A DNA stretch of 12,899 nucleotides from SZUA-521 sp041738285 (GTDB lineage: Bacteria; Pseudomonadota; Gammaproteobacteria; Pseudomonadales; Azotimanducaceae): NCBI GenBank assembly GCA_041738285.1, contig JBGSQB010000130.1, positions 1 to 12,899 of the forward strand. The letters run 5' to 3'. The position numbers were made by a program, and so were the translations under genes. Shown here piece by piece: positions 5,749 to 12,406 of this stretch (positions within the stretch are counted from its first letter, which is position 1; every line of letters starts with the position of its first letter). The notes below the pieces were generated by a model. That model was not told the DNA's origin. It did not search any database and saw only the letters and a list, made by a program, of their open reading frames with translations.

Positions 5749-7776
5749 CTAGCGCACGATCATACCGGGCTGCGCACCGGAATCCGGCGACAACAGAAAT
5801 ATCTCGCGGCCGCCGGGTCCGGCGGCGAGCACCATGCCCTGGGATTCGCCGAAGCGCATCTGTCTGGGCTTCAGATTCGCGACCACGACGGTGAGACGTC
5901 CCACGAGCTGTTCCGGTGCGTAGGCGGACTTGATGCCGGCGAACACCTGGCGCGTGCTGTCGCCGAGGTCGAGATCGAGCCGCAGCAGCTTGTCGGCGCC
6001 GGCGACTGCCTCGGCGGCGGTGACACGCGCGACGCGCAGGTCGATCTTGGCGAAGTCGTCGATTTCGATGGTTGCGCGCGAGTCGTCCGGCGCTGACGCG
6101 GCCTGGGGTGTCGGCGCGCTCTTCGACGCCTCGATGAGTTTGTCCACGTCGGCGCGTTCGATGCGCGTCAGCAGCGCGGTGAATGCGCCTATCTTGTGTG
6201 TGCCGAGCCACTGGGTCGCGTCCTGCCAGGTGAGGTGCGGCAGCTGCAGGAACTCGAGTGCCTTGGTCGTGGTCGCCGGCAGCACGGGCGCGAGGTAGAC
6301 CATCAACACCTTGAACAGGTTGATTGCGAGGCTCGATACCGCGACCGCCGCATCGTGGGTGGCCGGATCTTTTGCCAGGTTCCACGGCGCATGTCCCGCG
6401 ATGTATTGATTCGCGCGATCGGCCAGCGCCGAGATCTGGCGCATCGCCTTGCCGTAGTCGCCGCTTTCGTAGAGCGCTGCGATGTCCTCGGCCGCACCGG
6501 TGAACGCCTCCCAGAGCAGCGCATCGTGCACCTCGGGCGTGAGGTTGCCATCGGCCAGGCGCGTCACGAATCCGGCGCATCGGCTGGCGATGTTCACTAC
6601 TTTGCCGACCAGATCGGAGTTGACGCGCTGGACGAAGTCATCGAGGTTCATGTCGATGTCATCGACGGTGCCGTTGAGCTTGGTCGCGAAGTAGTAGCGC
6701 AGGTACTCGGGATTCAGGTGCTCGAGATAGGTGCTCGCATTGATGAAGGTGCCACGCGACTTCGACATGCGCGTGCCATCCACCGTCAGAAATCCGTGCA
6801 CCCAGACCCGTGTTGGTTTGCGGCGCGAGGAACCTTCCAGCACCGCGGGCCAGAACAGACAATGGAAATTGACGATGTCCTTGCCGATGAAGTGATGGAC
6901 TTCGGTCGTGGCATTGGCGCGCCAGTAGTCGTCGAACACGATGTCGTTGCGCGTGCGTACGTAGTTGTCGAAGCTCGCCAGATAACCAATCGGTGCGTCC
7001 ATCCAGACATAGAAGTACTTGTCCTTGGTGCCGGGAATGAGGAAGCCGAAGTAGGGGGCGTCACGGCTGATGTCCCACGCCTTCAATCCCGACTCGAGCC
7101 ACTCGGCCAGTTTGTTGCCGACTTCCGGCTGCACCGCCGCGCTGCGGGTCCAGACCTTCAGCATGTCGGTGAACTGCGGCAGGTCGAAGAAGTAGTGTTC
7201 GGACTGGGCGATGGTGGGTACCGCGCCAGACAGCACCGACCGCGGATTCTTCAGATCCTGGGCATCGTACGTGGCGCCACAGGCCTCGCAGTTGTCGCCG
7301 TACTGCTCCGGAGTCGCGCATCGCGGACACTCGCCCTTGACGAAGCGATCAGCGAGGAACTGCTTGCGCTGCGGATCGTACAGTTGCTCGACCGATCGTT
7401 TGAAGATGTAGCCGTTGGCGTCGAGGTCCTTGTAGATCGCTTCGCTGTGCTTGCGATTCTCATCGGAGTGGGTCGAGTAGTAGTTGTCGTGGCCAACGTG
7501 AAATCCCTTGAAATCGCGCGCGTGCTCGACCCGCAACTGCTCGATCAGCTGTTCGGCGGAGACGCCCATTTGCTCGGCTTTGAGCATGGTGCCGGTGCCG
7601 TGGGTATCGTCGGCGCAGACGTAGGTGCAGCAATGTCCGCGCAGGCGCTGAAAGCGCACCCAGATGTCGGTCTGGATGTGTTCGAGCAGATGCCCGAGGT
7701 GGATGGCACCTGTCGTGTACGGCAGCGCACTGGTGACCAGTATTTCCCGGGCCCGGGTCTTGCTGGGTTGGGACAT
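5749..7776 (-). CDS. metG: Methionyl-tRNA synthetase
   Basis: Class I synthetase that charges tRNA-Met, with 675 residues against 677 in E. coli. In order: the HIGH-type signature IHLGH (25-29); a zinc knuckle with Cys150, 153, 163 and 166; the conserved block WDISRDAPYFGF (234-245); the RMSKS loop (336-340); the anticodon-binding helical domain; a Pro/Ala/Ser-rich linker; and a C-terminal EMAP/Trbp111-like tRNA-binding dimerisation domain from about residue 570 (DFAKIDLRVARV ... GMVLAAGPGGREIFLL). I chose ATG 7776 because MSQPSKTRAREILVT lines up with the E. coli N-terminus. GTG at 7785 would add three residues and cannot be excluded. No strong Shine-Dalgarno is seen for either. It is divergent from mrp, as in E. 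coli, and probably leads the rsx-nth operon. Confidence 0.97.
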   Translation of the reverse strand: MSQPSKTRAREILVTSALPYTTGAIHLGHLLEHIQTDIWVRFQRLRGHCCTYVCADDTHGTGTMLKAEQMGVSAEQLIEQLRVEHARDFKGFHVGHDNYYSTHSDENRKHSEAIYKDLDANGYIFKRSVEQLYDPQRKQFLADRFVKGECPRCATPEQYGDNCEACGATYDAQDLKNPRSVLSGAVPTIAQSEHYFFDLPQFTDMLKVWTRSAAVQPEVGNKLAEWLESGLKAWDISRDAPYFGFLIPGTKDKYFYVWMDAPIGYLASFDNYVRTRNDIVFDDYWRANATTEVHHFIGKDIVNFHCLFWPAVLEGSSRRKPTRVWVHGFLTVDGTRMSKSRGTFINASTYLEHLNPEYLRYYFATKLNGTVDDIDMNLDDFVQRVNSDLVGKVVNIASRCAGFVTRLADGNLTPEVHDALLWEAFTGAAEDIAALYESGDYGKAMRQISALADRANQYIAGHAPWNLAKDPATHDAAVAVSSLAINLFKVLMVYLAPVLPATTTKALEFLQLPHLTWQDATQWLGTHKIGAFTALLTRIERADVDKLIEASKSAPTPQAASAPDDSRATIEIDDFAKIDLRVARVTAAEAVAGADKLLRLDLDLGDSTRQVFAGIKSAYAPEQLVGRLTVVVANLKPRQMRFGESQGMVLAAGPGGREIFLLSPDSGAQPGMIVR

Positions 7777-7811
7777 GACGCGCACGAATCCAGTGAAATC
7801 GAAGAGGCGCG

Positions 7812-7817
7812 ACTATA
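7812..7817 (-). promoter_or_regulatory. Possible -10 box for metG and the rsx-nth operon
   Basis: The - strand reads TATAGT here, five of six bases of the sigma-70 -10 consensus. It lies about 35-45 bases before the metG start. No convincing -35 hexamer is found 16-18 bases upstream, so this is a weak candidate. Confidence 0.3.
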
Positions 7818-7847
7818 CCCGTCCAATCCCCTGGATTGCATCCTCGC

Positions 7848-7877
7848 CTGACTTTCCGACGGACCACCTCCTATAAT
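7848..7877 (+). promoter_or_regulatory. Sigma-70 promoter of mrp-dcd
   Basis: A perfect -10 TATAAT (7872-7877) follows CTGACT (7848-7853, four of six bases of TTGACA) after 18 bases. Transcription would begin near 7884, leaving only about 13 bases to the GTG at 7897 or about 25 to the ATG at 7909. No Shine-Dalgarno is visible in that short leader. Confidence 0.6.
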
Positions 7878-7896
7878 CCGAGCCCTCATAGCGCCA

Positions 7897-8961
7897 GTGA
7901 ATTTCCTGATGTCGGTCAATCGAGTCATCGAGAGCTTCGAAGATCCCTACTTGAGGCGGCCGTGGGGTGACCTTGGGGCCGTCATGAACGTCAAGGAGAG
8001 CGGGGCGCAGGTGGCCGTGGAGGTCGAGCTCGGATATCCGGCGGTGGGTCTCAAAGAACAGTTCCAAGCGCGCCTTACGGAACTCGTTGGCAAGCCGGTG
8101 AACCTTACGCTGCGATTTTCGCCGCCTGAACTCAGTGCTGGCCGTAACGTGCGAGGCGTACGAAACATCGTTGCCGTGGCGTCTGGCAAGGGTGGCGTGG
8201 GTAAGTCGACGACCGCGGTGAATCTCGCGCTTGCACTGTCGGTAGAGGGTGCTCGCGTCGGTATTCTCGATGCCGACATCTATGGCCCGAGCCTCGGCAT
8301 CATGCTCGGCATCCCGGTCGGCCAGCGGCCGCAGGTGAAAGACGAGAAGATGTTCGTGCCGATCAAGGCCCACGGCATCGTCGCCATGTCGATGAGCTTT
8401 CTCGTCACCCGCGAGACGCCAATGGTGTGGCGCGGTCCGATGGCATCCGGGGCGCTCAATCAGATGCTCAATCAAACCCTGTGGGACGGACTCGACTATC
8501 TGATCGTCGACATGCCGCCGGGTACCGGTGACATTCAGCTGACGCTGTCGCAGCAAGCGGCGGTTGCCGGTGCGGTGATCGTGACGACGCCCCAGGATCT
8601 GGCACTGCAGGACGCGGTCAAGGGCATCGAAATGTTCCGCAAGGTGGGCGTCGCGGTCCTCGGAATCGTCGAGAACATGGGACTGCACCTGTGTCCGAAG
8701 TGCGGCCACGAAAGCCATATCTTCGGATCGGGCGGCGGCGCGCGCACCGCGAAGATGTACGACGTCGCGCTGCTTGCGACGCTGCCGCTGTCACTCGAGA
8801 TTCGCGAGCAGACCGACTCGGGCCGGCCCACTGTAGCGGCAGACCCTCAGGGACGCGTCAGCGCCATCTACCGTGAGGCGGCGCGGCACACGGCGGCGCG
8901 CCTGTGGCAGATCGCGCAAAATGCCGCCGCACCGACCGAGATTGCCATCAGTGATGACTAA
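7897..8961 (+). CDS. mrp: Mrp/ApbC-family iron-sulfur cluster carrier ATPase
   Basis: Cytoplasmic P-loop ATPase that binds and delivers Fe-S clusters to target proteins. The 354 residues show an N-terminal MIP18/DUF59-like domain (about 10-75), then the deviant Walker A SGKGGVGKST (96-105). DADIYGPSLG (125-134), DMPPGTGD (205-212) and the paired cysteines CPKC (266-269), which hold the bridging cluster in the homodimer, follow. This architecture and length fit E. coli Mrp (about 369). The start is uncertain: GTG 7897 (MNFLMSVNRV) or ATG 7909 (MSVNRV). The TAA at 8959-8961 is followed after 11 bases by dcd, so the two form an operon. The divergent metG-mrp order is also that of E. coli. Confidence 0.95.
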   Translation: MNFLMSVNRVIESFEDPYLRRPWGDLGAVMNVKESGAQVAVEVELGYPAVGLKEQFQARLTELVGKPVNLTLRFSPPELSAGRNVRGVRNIVAVASGKGGVGKSTTAVNLALALSVEGARVGILDADIYGPSLGIMLGIPVGQRPQVKDEKMFVPIKAHGIVAMSMSFLVTRETPMVWRGPMASGALNQMLNQTLWDGLDYLIVDMPPGTGDIQLTLSQQAAVAGAVIVTTPQDLALQDAVKGIEMFRKVGVAVLGIVENMGLHLCPKCGHESHIFGSGGGARTAKMYDVALLATLPLSLEIREQTDSGRPTVAADPQGRVSAIYREAARHTAARLWQIAQNAAAPTEIAISDD

Positions 8962-8966
8962 GGAAG
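8961..8966 (+). promoter_or_regulatory. Ribosome binding site of dcd
   Basis: AGGAAG, starting on the last base of the mrp stop codon, lies six bases before the dcd ATG at 8973. It fixes that start and shows dcd can be translated independently although it is cotranscribed with mrp. Confidence 0.7.
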
Positions 8967-8972
8967 TGGGTA

Positions 8973-9539
8973 ATGACGATTAAGTCCGATCGTTGGATCC
9001 GCCGTATGGCGAGCGAGCACGGGATGATCGCGCCGTTCGAGCCGAAGCAGGTCCGCTACGTAGGCGACCAGAAGGTCATCTCCTTCGGCACCTCGAGCTA
9101 CGGCTACGACGTGCGTTGCGCCAACGAGTTCAAGGTGTTCACCAACATCTATTCGGCGACGGTGGATCCGAAGGCGTTCGACGAGCGCAGCTTTGTCGAT
9201 GTGCGTGGCGACGTCTGCGTCATCCCGCCCAATTCGTTTGCATTGGCGAGCACCGTCGAGTATTTCCGGATACCCCGCGATGTGCTGACCCTTTGCGTCG
9301 GTAAGTCGACCTACGCGCGTTGCGGCATCATCGTCAACGTCACGCCACTCGAGCCGGAGTGGGAAGGTCATGTCACTCTCGAGTTCTCGAACACGACCAA
9401 CCTGCCAGCCAAGATCTACGCCCAGGAAGGCGTCGCACAGATGCTGTTCTTCCAATCCGACGAGGCGTGCGAGGTGACCTACAAGGACCGTGGCGGCAAA
9501 TATCAGGGGCAGGTCGGTGTCACCTTGCCGGTGACCTGA
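8973..9539 (+). CDS. dcd: dCTP deaminase
   Basis: Converts dCTP to dUTP and ammonia; Dut then makes dUMP, the thymidylate precursor. The protein has 188 residues and closely matches the Pseudomonas-type enzyme from MTIKSDRWIRRM to the C-terminus. Signatures include SSYGYDVRC (41-49), GKSTYARCGIIVNVTPLEPE (110-129) and HVTLEFSNTTNLPAK. Glu137 in the TLEF motif corresponds to the catalytic Glu138 of E. coli Dcd. The C-terminal segment (DRGGKYQGQ) is the lid that closes over the triphosphate. ATG 8973 is supported by AGGAAG at 8961-8966 and full-length homology. The gene ends at TGA 9537-9539, 30 bases from the convergent purM stop. Confidence 0.97.
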   Translation: MTIKSDRWIRRMASEHGMIAPFEPKQVRYVGDQKVISFGTSSYGYDVRCANEFKVFTNIYSATVDPKAFDERSFVDVRGDVCVIPPNSFALASTVEYFRIPRDVLTLCVGKSTYARCGIIVNVTPLEPEWEGHVTLEFSNTTNLPAKIYAQEGVAQMLFFQSDEACEVTYKDRGGKYQGQVGVTLPVT

Positions 9540-9541
9540 CC
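9512..9541. terminator. Weak hairpin at the dcd stop codon
   Basis: GTCACC (9519-9524) pairs with GGTGAC (9530-9535) around TTGCC, extended after a small bulge by GGTC (9512-9515) with GACC (9538-9541). It includes the dcd stop codon and lies before the convergent purM end, but has no T tract. It may act only as an RNA 3'-end structure or be chance pairing in coding sequence. Confidence 0.2.
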
Positions 9542-9569
9542 CGTGAGAGCGGATTTGCCCGCGAACGGC

Positions 9570-10616
9570 TCAGCCGAACAGCTGGCTGTCGTCGGCGCCG
9601 AGCATCACTTCGCCCGGTCGCGGTTGGGTGCCGAGCGGTACGATGTTGCCGATCACAAAGGGCGCTTCGCCGGCGGCCGACAGACGCGCCATCAGCGCAT
9701 CGGCATCGCCCGCTGCGACGCAAATCACGAAGCCGAGGCCGCAGTTGAAGGTGCGCAACATCTCGCGCTCGGCGACGTTGCCGGCCTGTGCCAGCCAGCC
9801 GAAGATCGCGGGTCGTTGCCAGCTGTCCAGATCGATCCGCGCGGCGATGTCGCCGCGCGCGAACATGCGTGGCAGGTTGTCGAGGATGCCACCGCCGGTG
9901 ATATGCGCCATGCCGGCGATGAGGACGTGCTGATACGCATCGAGCACCGCCTTGGCATAGATGCGGGTCGGCGCCAACAAGGCATCGAGCAGGTCGGCGG
10001 TTGGTTCACCGTGATCCGTGAGAATGCGACGGATCAGTGAATAGCCGTTTGAGTGTGGACCGCTCGAGGGCAGCCCCACCAACACGGCGCCCGGAACGAC
10101 CCCTTTGCCGTCGACGATCTTGGCGCGCTCGACGACGCCAACGCAGAAGCCCGCCAGATCATAGTCGCCGTCGCCGTAGAAGCCCGGCATCTCCGCGGTC
10201 TCGCCGCCGACCAGTGCGCAACCCGCAAGCTCGCAGCCTTTGGCGATGCCGACGATCACGCGTTCCGCGACATCGACATCGAGGCGGCTGGTAGCGTAGT
10301 AGTCGAGAAATAGAAACGGTTCGGCACCCGTCACCAGCACATCGTTCGCGCACATCGCCACCAGATCCTGGCCAACGGTGTCATGACGGTCATGGTCGAT
10401 CGCGAGTTTGAGCTTGGTGCCGACGCCGTCCGTGCCCGTGACGAGTATCGGTTCCTTGTACTTGCTCGGCAGGCTTGCCAGCGCGCCGAAGCCGCCGATG
10501 CCGCCGAGCACCTCGGGCCGTCGGGTGCGCTGGCTGGCTGGGAGAATGCGTCGCACGAGGTCTTCGCCGGCATCGATGTCGACACCGGCGTCGCGATAGG
10601 TGAGCTGTCGGCTCAA
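9570..10616 (-). CDS. purM: Phosphoribosylformylglycinamidine cyclo-ligase (AIR synthetase)
   Basis: Fifth step of purine synthesis: closes FGAM to aminoimidazole ribonucleotide using ATP. The 348 residues carry the family blocks in order: YRDAGVDIDAG (7-17), LGGIGGFGAL (37-46), GTDGVGTKLKLA (61-72), GGETAEMPGFY (137-147), SSGPHSNGYSL (184-194), ITGGG (239-243) and RTFNCGLG (288-295). The frame begins with TTG at 10616 (MSRQLTYRDAG). No ATG or GTG lies upstream before the homology is exhausted, so TTG is the likely start; no clear Shine-Dalgarno precedes it. purN, which often follows purM, is absent, and the gene runs into convergent dcd 30 bases away. Confidence 0.96.
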   Translation of the reverse strand: MSRQLTYRDAGVDIDAGEDLVRRILPASQRTRRPEVLGGIGGFGALASLPSKYKEPILVTGTDGVGTKLKLAIDHDRHDTVGQDLVAMCANDVLVTGAEPFLFLDYYATSRLDVDVAERVIVGIAKGCELAGCALVGGETAEMPGFYGDGDYDLAGFCVGVVERAKIVDGKGVVPGAVLVGLPSSGPHSNGYSLIRRILTDHGEPTADLLDALLAPTRIYAKAVLDAYQHVLIAGMAHITGGGILDNLPRMFARGDIAARIDLDSWQRPAIFGWLAQAGNVAEREMLRTFNCGLGFVICVAAGDADALMARLSAAGEAPFVIGNIVPLGTQPRPGEVMLGADDSQLFG

Positions 10617-10650
10617 GGGATGGTCGTCCGGGGATGGGTAAGCAGGTGGC

Positions 10651-10659
10651 AGTGTACCA
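10651..10659 (-). promoter_or_regulatory. Possible extended -10 promoter of purM
   Basis: Read on the - strand the site is TGGTACACT, matching the extended -10 pattern TGnTAnAnT. It would start transcription near 10644, about 28 bases before the TTG start. There is no good -35 hexamer, which extended -10 promoters can do without. I see no recognisable purine operator. Confidence 0.4.
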
Positions 10660-10724
10660 GATGGGTCGCCGCGGGCGGCGGGCGCCTGCTACCCGCCGAG
10701 ACGTCAGCATTTGCGCGATTGAAG

Positions 10725-10730
10725 TACACT
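10725..10730 (+). promoter_or_regulatory. Possible -10 box for the DUF2066-pgsA-like-hda operon
   Basis: TACACT lies about 40 bases before the GTG at 10770, with ACGTCA (three of six -35 matches) 18 bases upstream. The rest of the divergent 153-base gap (10617-10769) shows no repeat or RNA structure I can support. Confidence 0.3.
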
Positions 10731-10769
10731 TGCCGGCCGTCGTCGAATGCCCATTGCAACGCAACCGCC

Positions 10770-11831
10770 GTGAATCGATTCGCTCATCTCATTGTCGTAC
10801 TGTGCCTCTTCCTGGCCGTCGCCCCTGCCCGGGCTCAGGTGGTCGACTGGCTTTACGACGTCGATGTCGCCATCGTCGACCGCAGCAGCGAGGCGCGGGC
10901 CGGTGCCGCGACGCAAGCCTTGCGAACGGTGCTCGAGCGACTGACGGGCCTGGCAGAGCTGCCGGACAACGACGTCATCAACGCCGCTTTGCGCAACCCC
11001 GATCGCTACTACGTGCGTTACGGATTCACCGAAGCGCTGGTGGACGAAGCGCGCATCACCAAGCTGCGGGTACGTTTTGCCGAAGGTGCGGTCCTGCGAC
11101 TCGTCAGCGAAGCGGGTCTGCCGCTGTGGAGTTCCAACCGTCCGGTCTTCATGGTTTGGGCTGCGGTCGATGGCGTCGATGCGCCGTTCGAGATCTTGGG
11201 TGCCGACAGCACGCATCCGTTGGCAACGGCCCTGCTCGAGCATGGACGAGCCCGGGGCTTGCCACTGGTGCTGCCGAGCATGGACCTGGACGATCAGCTG
11301 GCGGCGCCGATCGATGCCGTCCTGGGCGGGGTGACGCTCGTCCTGCGCGAAGCGGCCAACCGATACCGGGCCGATGGATTACTGATCGTGCGGGCCCGTG
11401 GTGGCGTCGATGGGCCGTGGGATGTCAGCGGGCGGATGGTGTTGCTGGATGCGGACAGTGAGTTTGCGTTTGCAGCACCGAGTCCGGACGTGTTCGCCGC
11501 GGCGATGGTCGATCCGGCTGTAGATCTCCTCGTCGCCCGTTATGCCGTGCAGGCCGGCGAAGAAGGCCGCCTCGACTTTCGAGTCGAGGGCATTTCCGAC
11601 ATCGGCGCGTACGCGGCAGTGCTGCGCTATCTGGATGGACTCGAGTTCATCGACGCCGTATCGGTCGACCGCGTCGAACGTCACGCGCTGTATGTCTCCG
11701 TCATCACTCGCACACCGTGGGGTCAGTTGAAGGACCTGCTCGATCTCGATGGCAGGCTTGTGGCCATCTCCGACATGGAGCTCGGTATCCCCTCACAGAT
11801 CCCGATGTTGTGGCGAGGTGACACGCGGTGA
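10770..11831 (+). CDS. Secreted DUF2066-family protein of unknown function
   Basis: Resembles the DUF2066 proteins found beside purM and hda in many gammaproteobacteria; no biochemical role is known to me. The 353 residues begin with a clear Sec signal peptide: MNRFAHL, a hydrophobic core (about 8-18), then APARA before QVVDW, so cleavage is predicted after Ala22. No lipobox cysteine is seen at the cleavage site, so it is probably periplasmic. The mature part begins LYDVDVAIVDRSSEARAGAA, typical of the family, and no catalytic motif is evident. GTG 10770 is chosen because it puts the signal peptide at the N-terminus; the open frame extends far upstream only as a shadow of purM. It has no obvious Shine-Dalgarno. 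Its stop overlaps the next gene's GTG. Confidence 0.85.
   Translation: MNRFAHLIVVLCLFLAVAPARAQVVDWLYDVDVAIVDRSSEARAGAATQALRTVLERLTGLAELPDNDVINAALRNPDRYYVRYGFTEALVDEARITKLRVRFAEGAVLRLVSEAGLPLWSSNRPVFMVWAAVDGVDAPFEILGADSTHPLATALLEHGRARGLPLVLPSMDLDDQLAAPIDAVLGGVTLVLREAANRYRADGLLIVRARGGVDGPWDVSGRMVLLDADSEFAFAAPSPDVFAAAMVDPAVDLLVARYAVQAGEEGRLDFRVEGISDIGAYAAVLRYLDGLEFIDAVSVDRVERHALYVSVITRTPWGQLKDLLDLDGRLVAISDMELGIPSQIPMLWRGDTR
11815..11820 (+). promoter_or_regulatory. Ribosome binding site of the CDP-alcohol phosphatidyltransferase gene
   Basis: GAGGTG lies seven bases before the GTG at 11828, inside the end of the DUF2066 gene. It favours GTG 11828 over the in-frame ATG at 11837. Confidence 0.6.
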
Positions 11832-12406
11832 CGCAGATGCTGCGCCAGATTCCCAACATGATCACGGTGGCGCGAGTGTTCGCCGTCGCCCCAACTGCGT
11901 GGTTTCTCTGGACCGATGCCTATGTCGAAGCGCTCGTGCTGATGACGATCGCGGGCGCAAGCGATGCAGTTGACGGATGGCTGGCCCGCCGCTATGACTG
12001 GGGCAGTCGTTTCGGCGAAGCCGTTGACCCGCTCGCCGACAAGCTTCTCGTAGGCACTCTGTTCGTGGTGCTGACGCTCAAGGGGCACCTGCCCCTGTGG
12101 GCCGCAGGCATCGCCATCGGTCGCGACCTCGTGATTCTTGGCGGTGCGACCGTCTATCGAGTCTGGTTTGGCCACATCGAGTTCGAACCGACGCTTCTCA
12201 GCAAGGCCAACACGCTGGTGCAGATTCTGGTCTGTCTGCTGTTGCTACTGGCCCTGTGCCAGTTCGGGGCACTGAGCGAGTTGGCTCAGTCCGTCGCTGA
12301 TCCCTCCGGCATCGCGCTCGTGGCCGTGCTCGGTCTCGTCTCCGGCTTCGACTATGTCATCACCTGGAGTCGGCGCGCCGCACGCGAAGCAAAGGCGGGT
12401 GCGTGA
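11828..12406 (+). CDS. CDP-alcohol phosphatidyltransferase family protein (PgsA-like)
   Basis: Integral membrane enzyme family that transfers a phosphatidyl group from CDP-diacylglycerol to an alcohol such as glycerol 3-phosphate. The full motif D-x2-DG-x2-AR-x8-G-x3-D-x3-D is present with Asp46, Asp49-Gly50, Ala53-Arg54, Gly63, Asp67 and Asp71; Asp67 and Asp71 are the expected metal and catalytic residues. NMITVARVF (10-18) just before it is also typical. The 192 residues contain several membrane segments. The substrate cannot be settled: PgsA is usual for this subfamily, but the housekeeping pgsA often sits next to uvrC, so this may be a second paralogue. The start GTG overlaps the previous stop (GTGA, 11828-11831), and the stop overlaps the hda start (GTGA, 12403-12406). 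Confidence 0.88.
   Translation: MTQMLRQIPNMITVARVFAVAPTAWFLWTDAYVEALVLMTIAGASDAVDGWLARRYDWGSRFGEAVDPLADKLLVGTLFVVLTLKGHLPLWAAGIAIGRDLVILGGATVYRVWFGHIEFEPTLLSKANTLVQILVCLLLLLALCQFGALSELAQSVADPSGIALVAVLGLVSGFDYVITWSRRAAREAKAGA

Noticed and set aside
6196..7851. 551-codon open frame on the + strand
   Set aside because: It is antisense to metG, whose - strand product matches the family over its whole length. Long antisense frames are expected in GC-rich sequence, and the translation shows no recognisable domain.
7863..7871. AGGAGGTGG on the - strand as a ribosome binding site
   Set aside because: It is about 90 bases upstream of metG, and no credible small gene starts just after it. It overlaps the mrp promoter and is probably chance.
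7813..8718. 301-codon open frame on the - strand
   Set aside because: It is antisense to mrp and covers the mrp promoter. The product is His/Arg/Asp-rich without family features.
9566..9576. CGGCTCAGCCG palindrome near the purM stop as a terminator
   Set aside because: The stem is only four base pairs with a three-base loop and no T tract.
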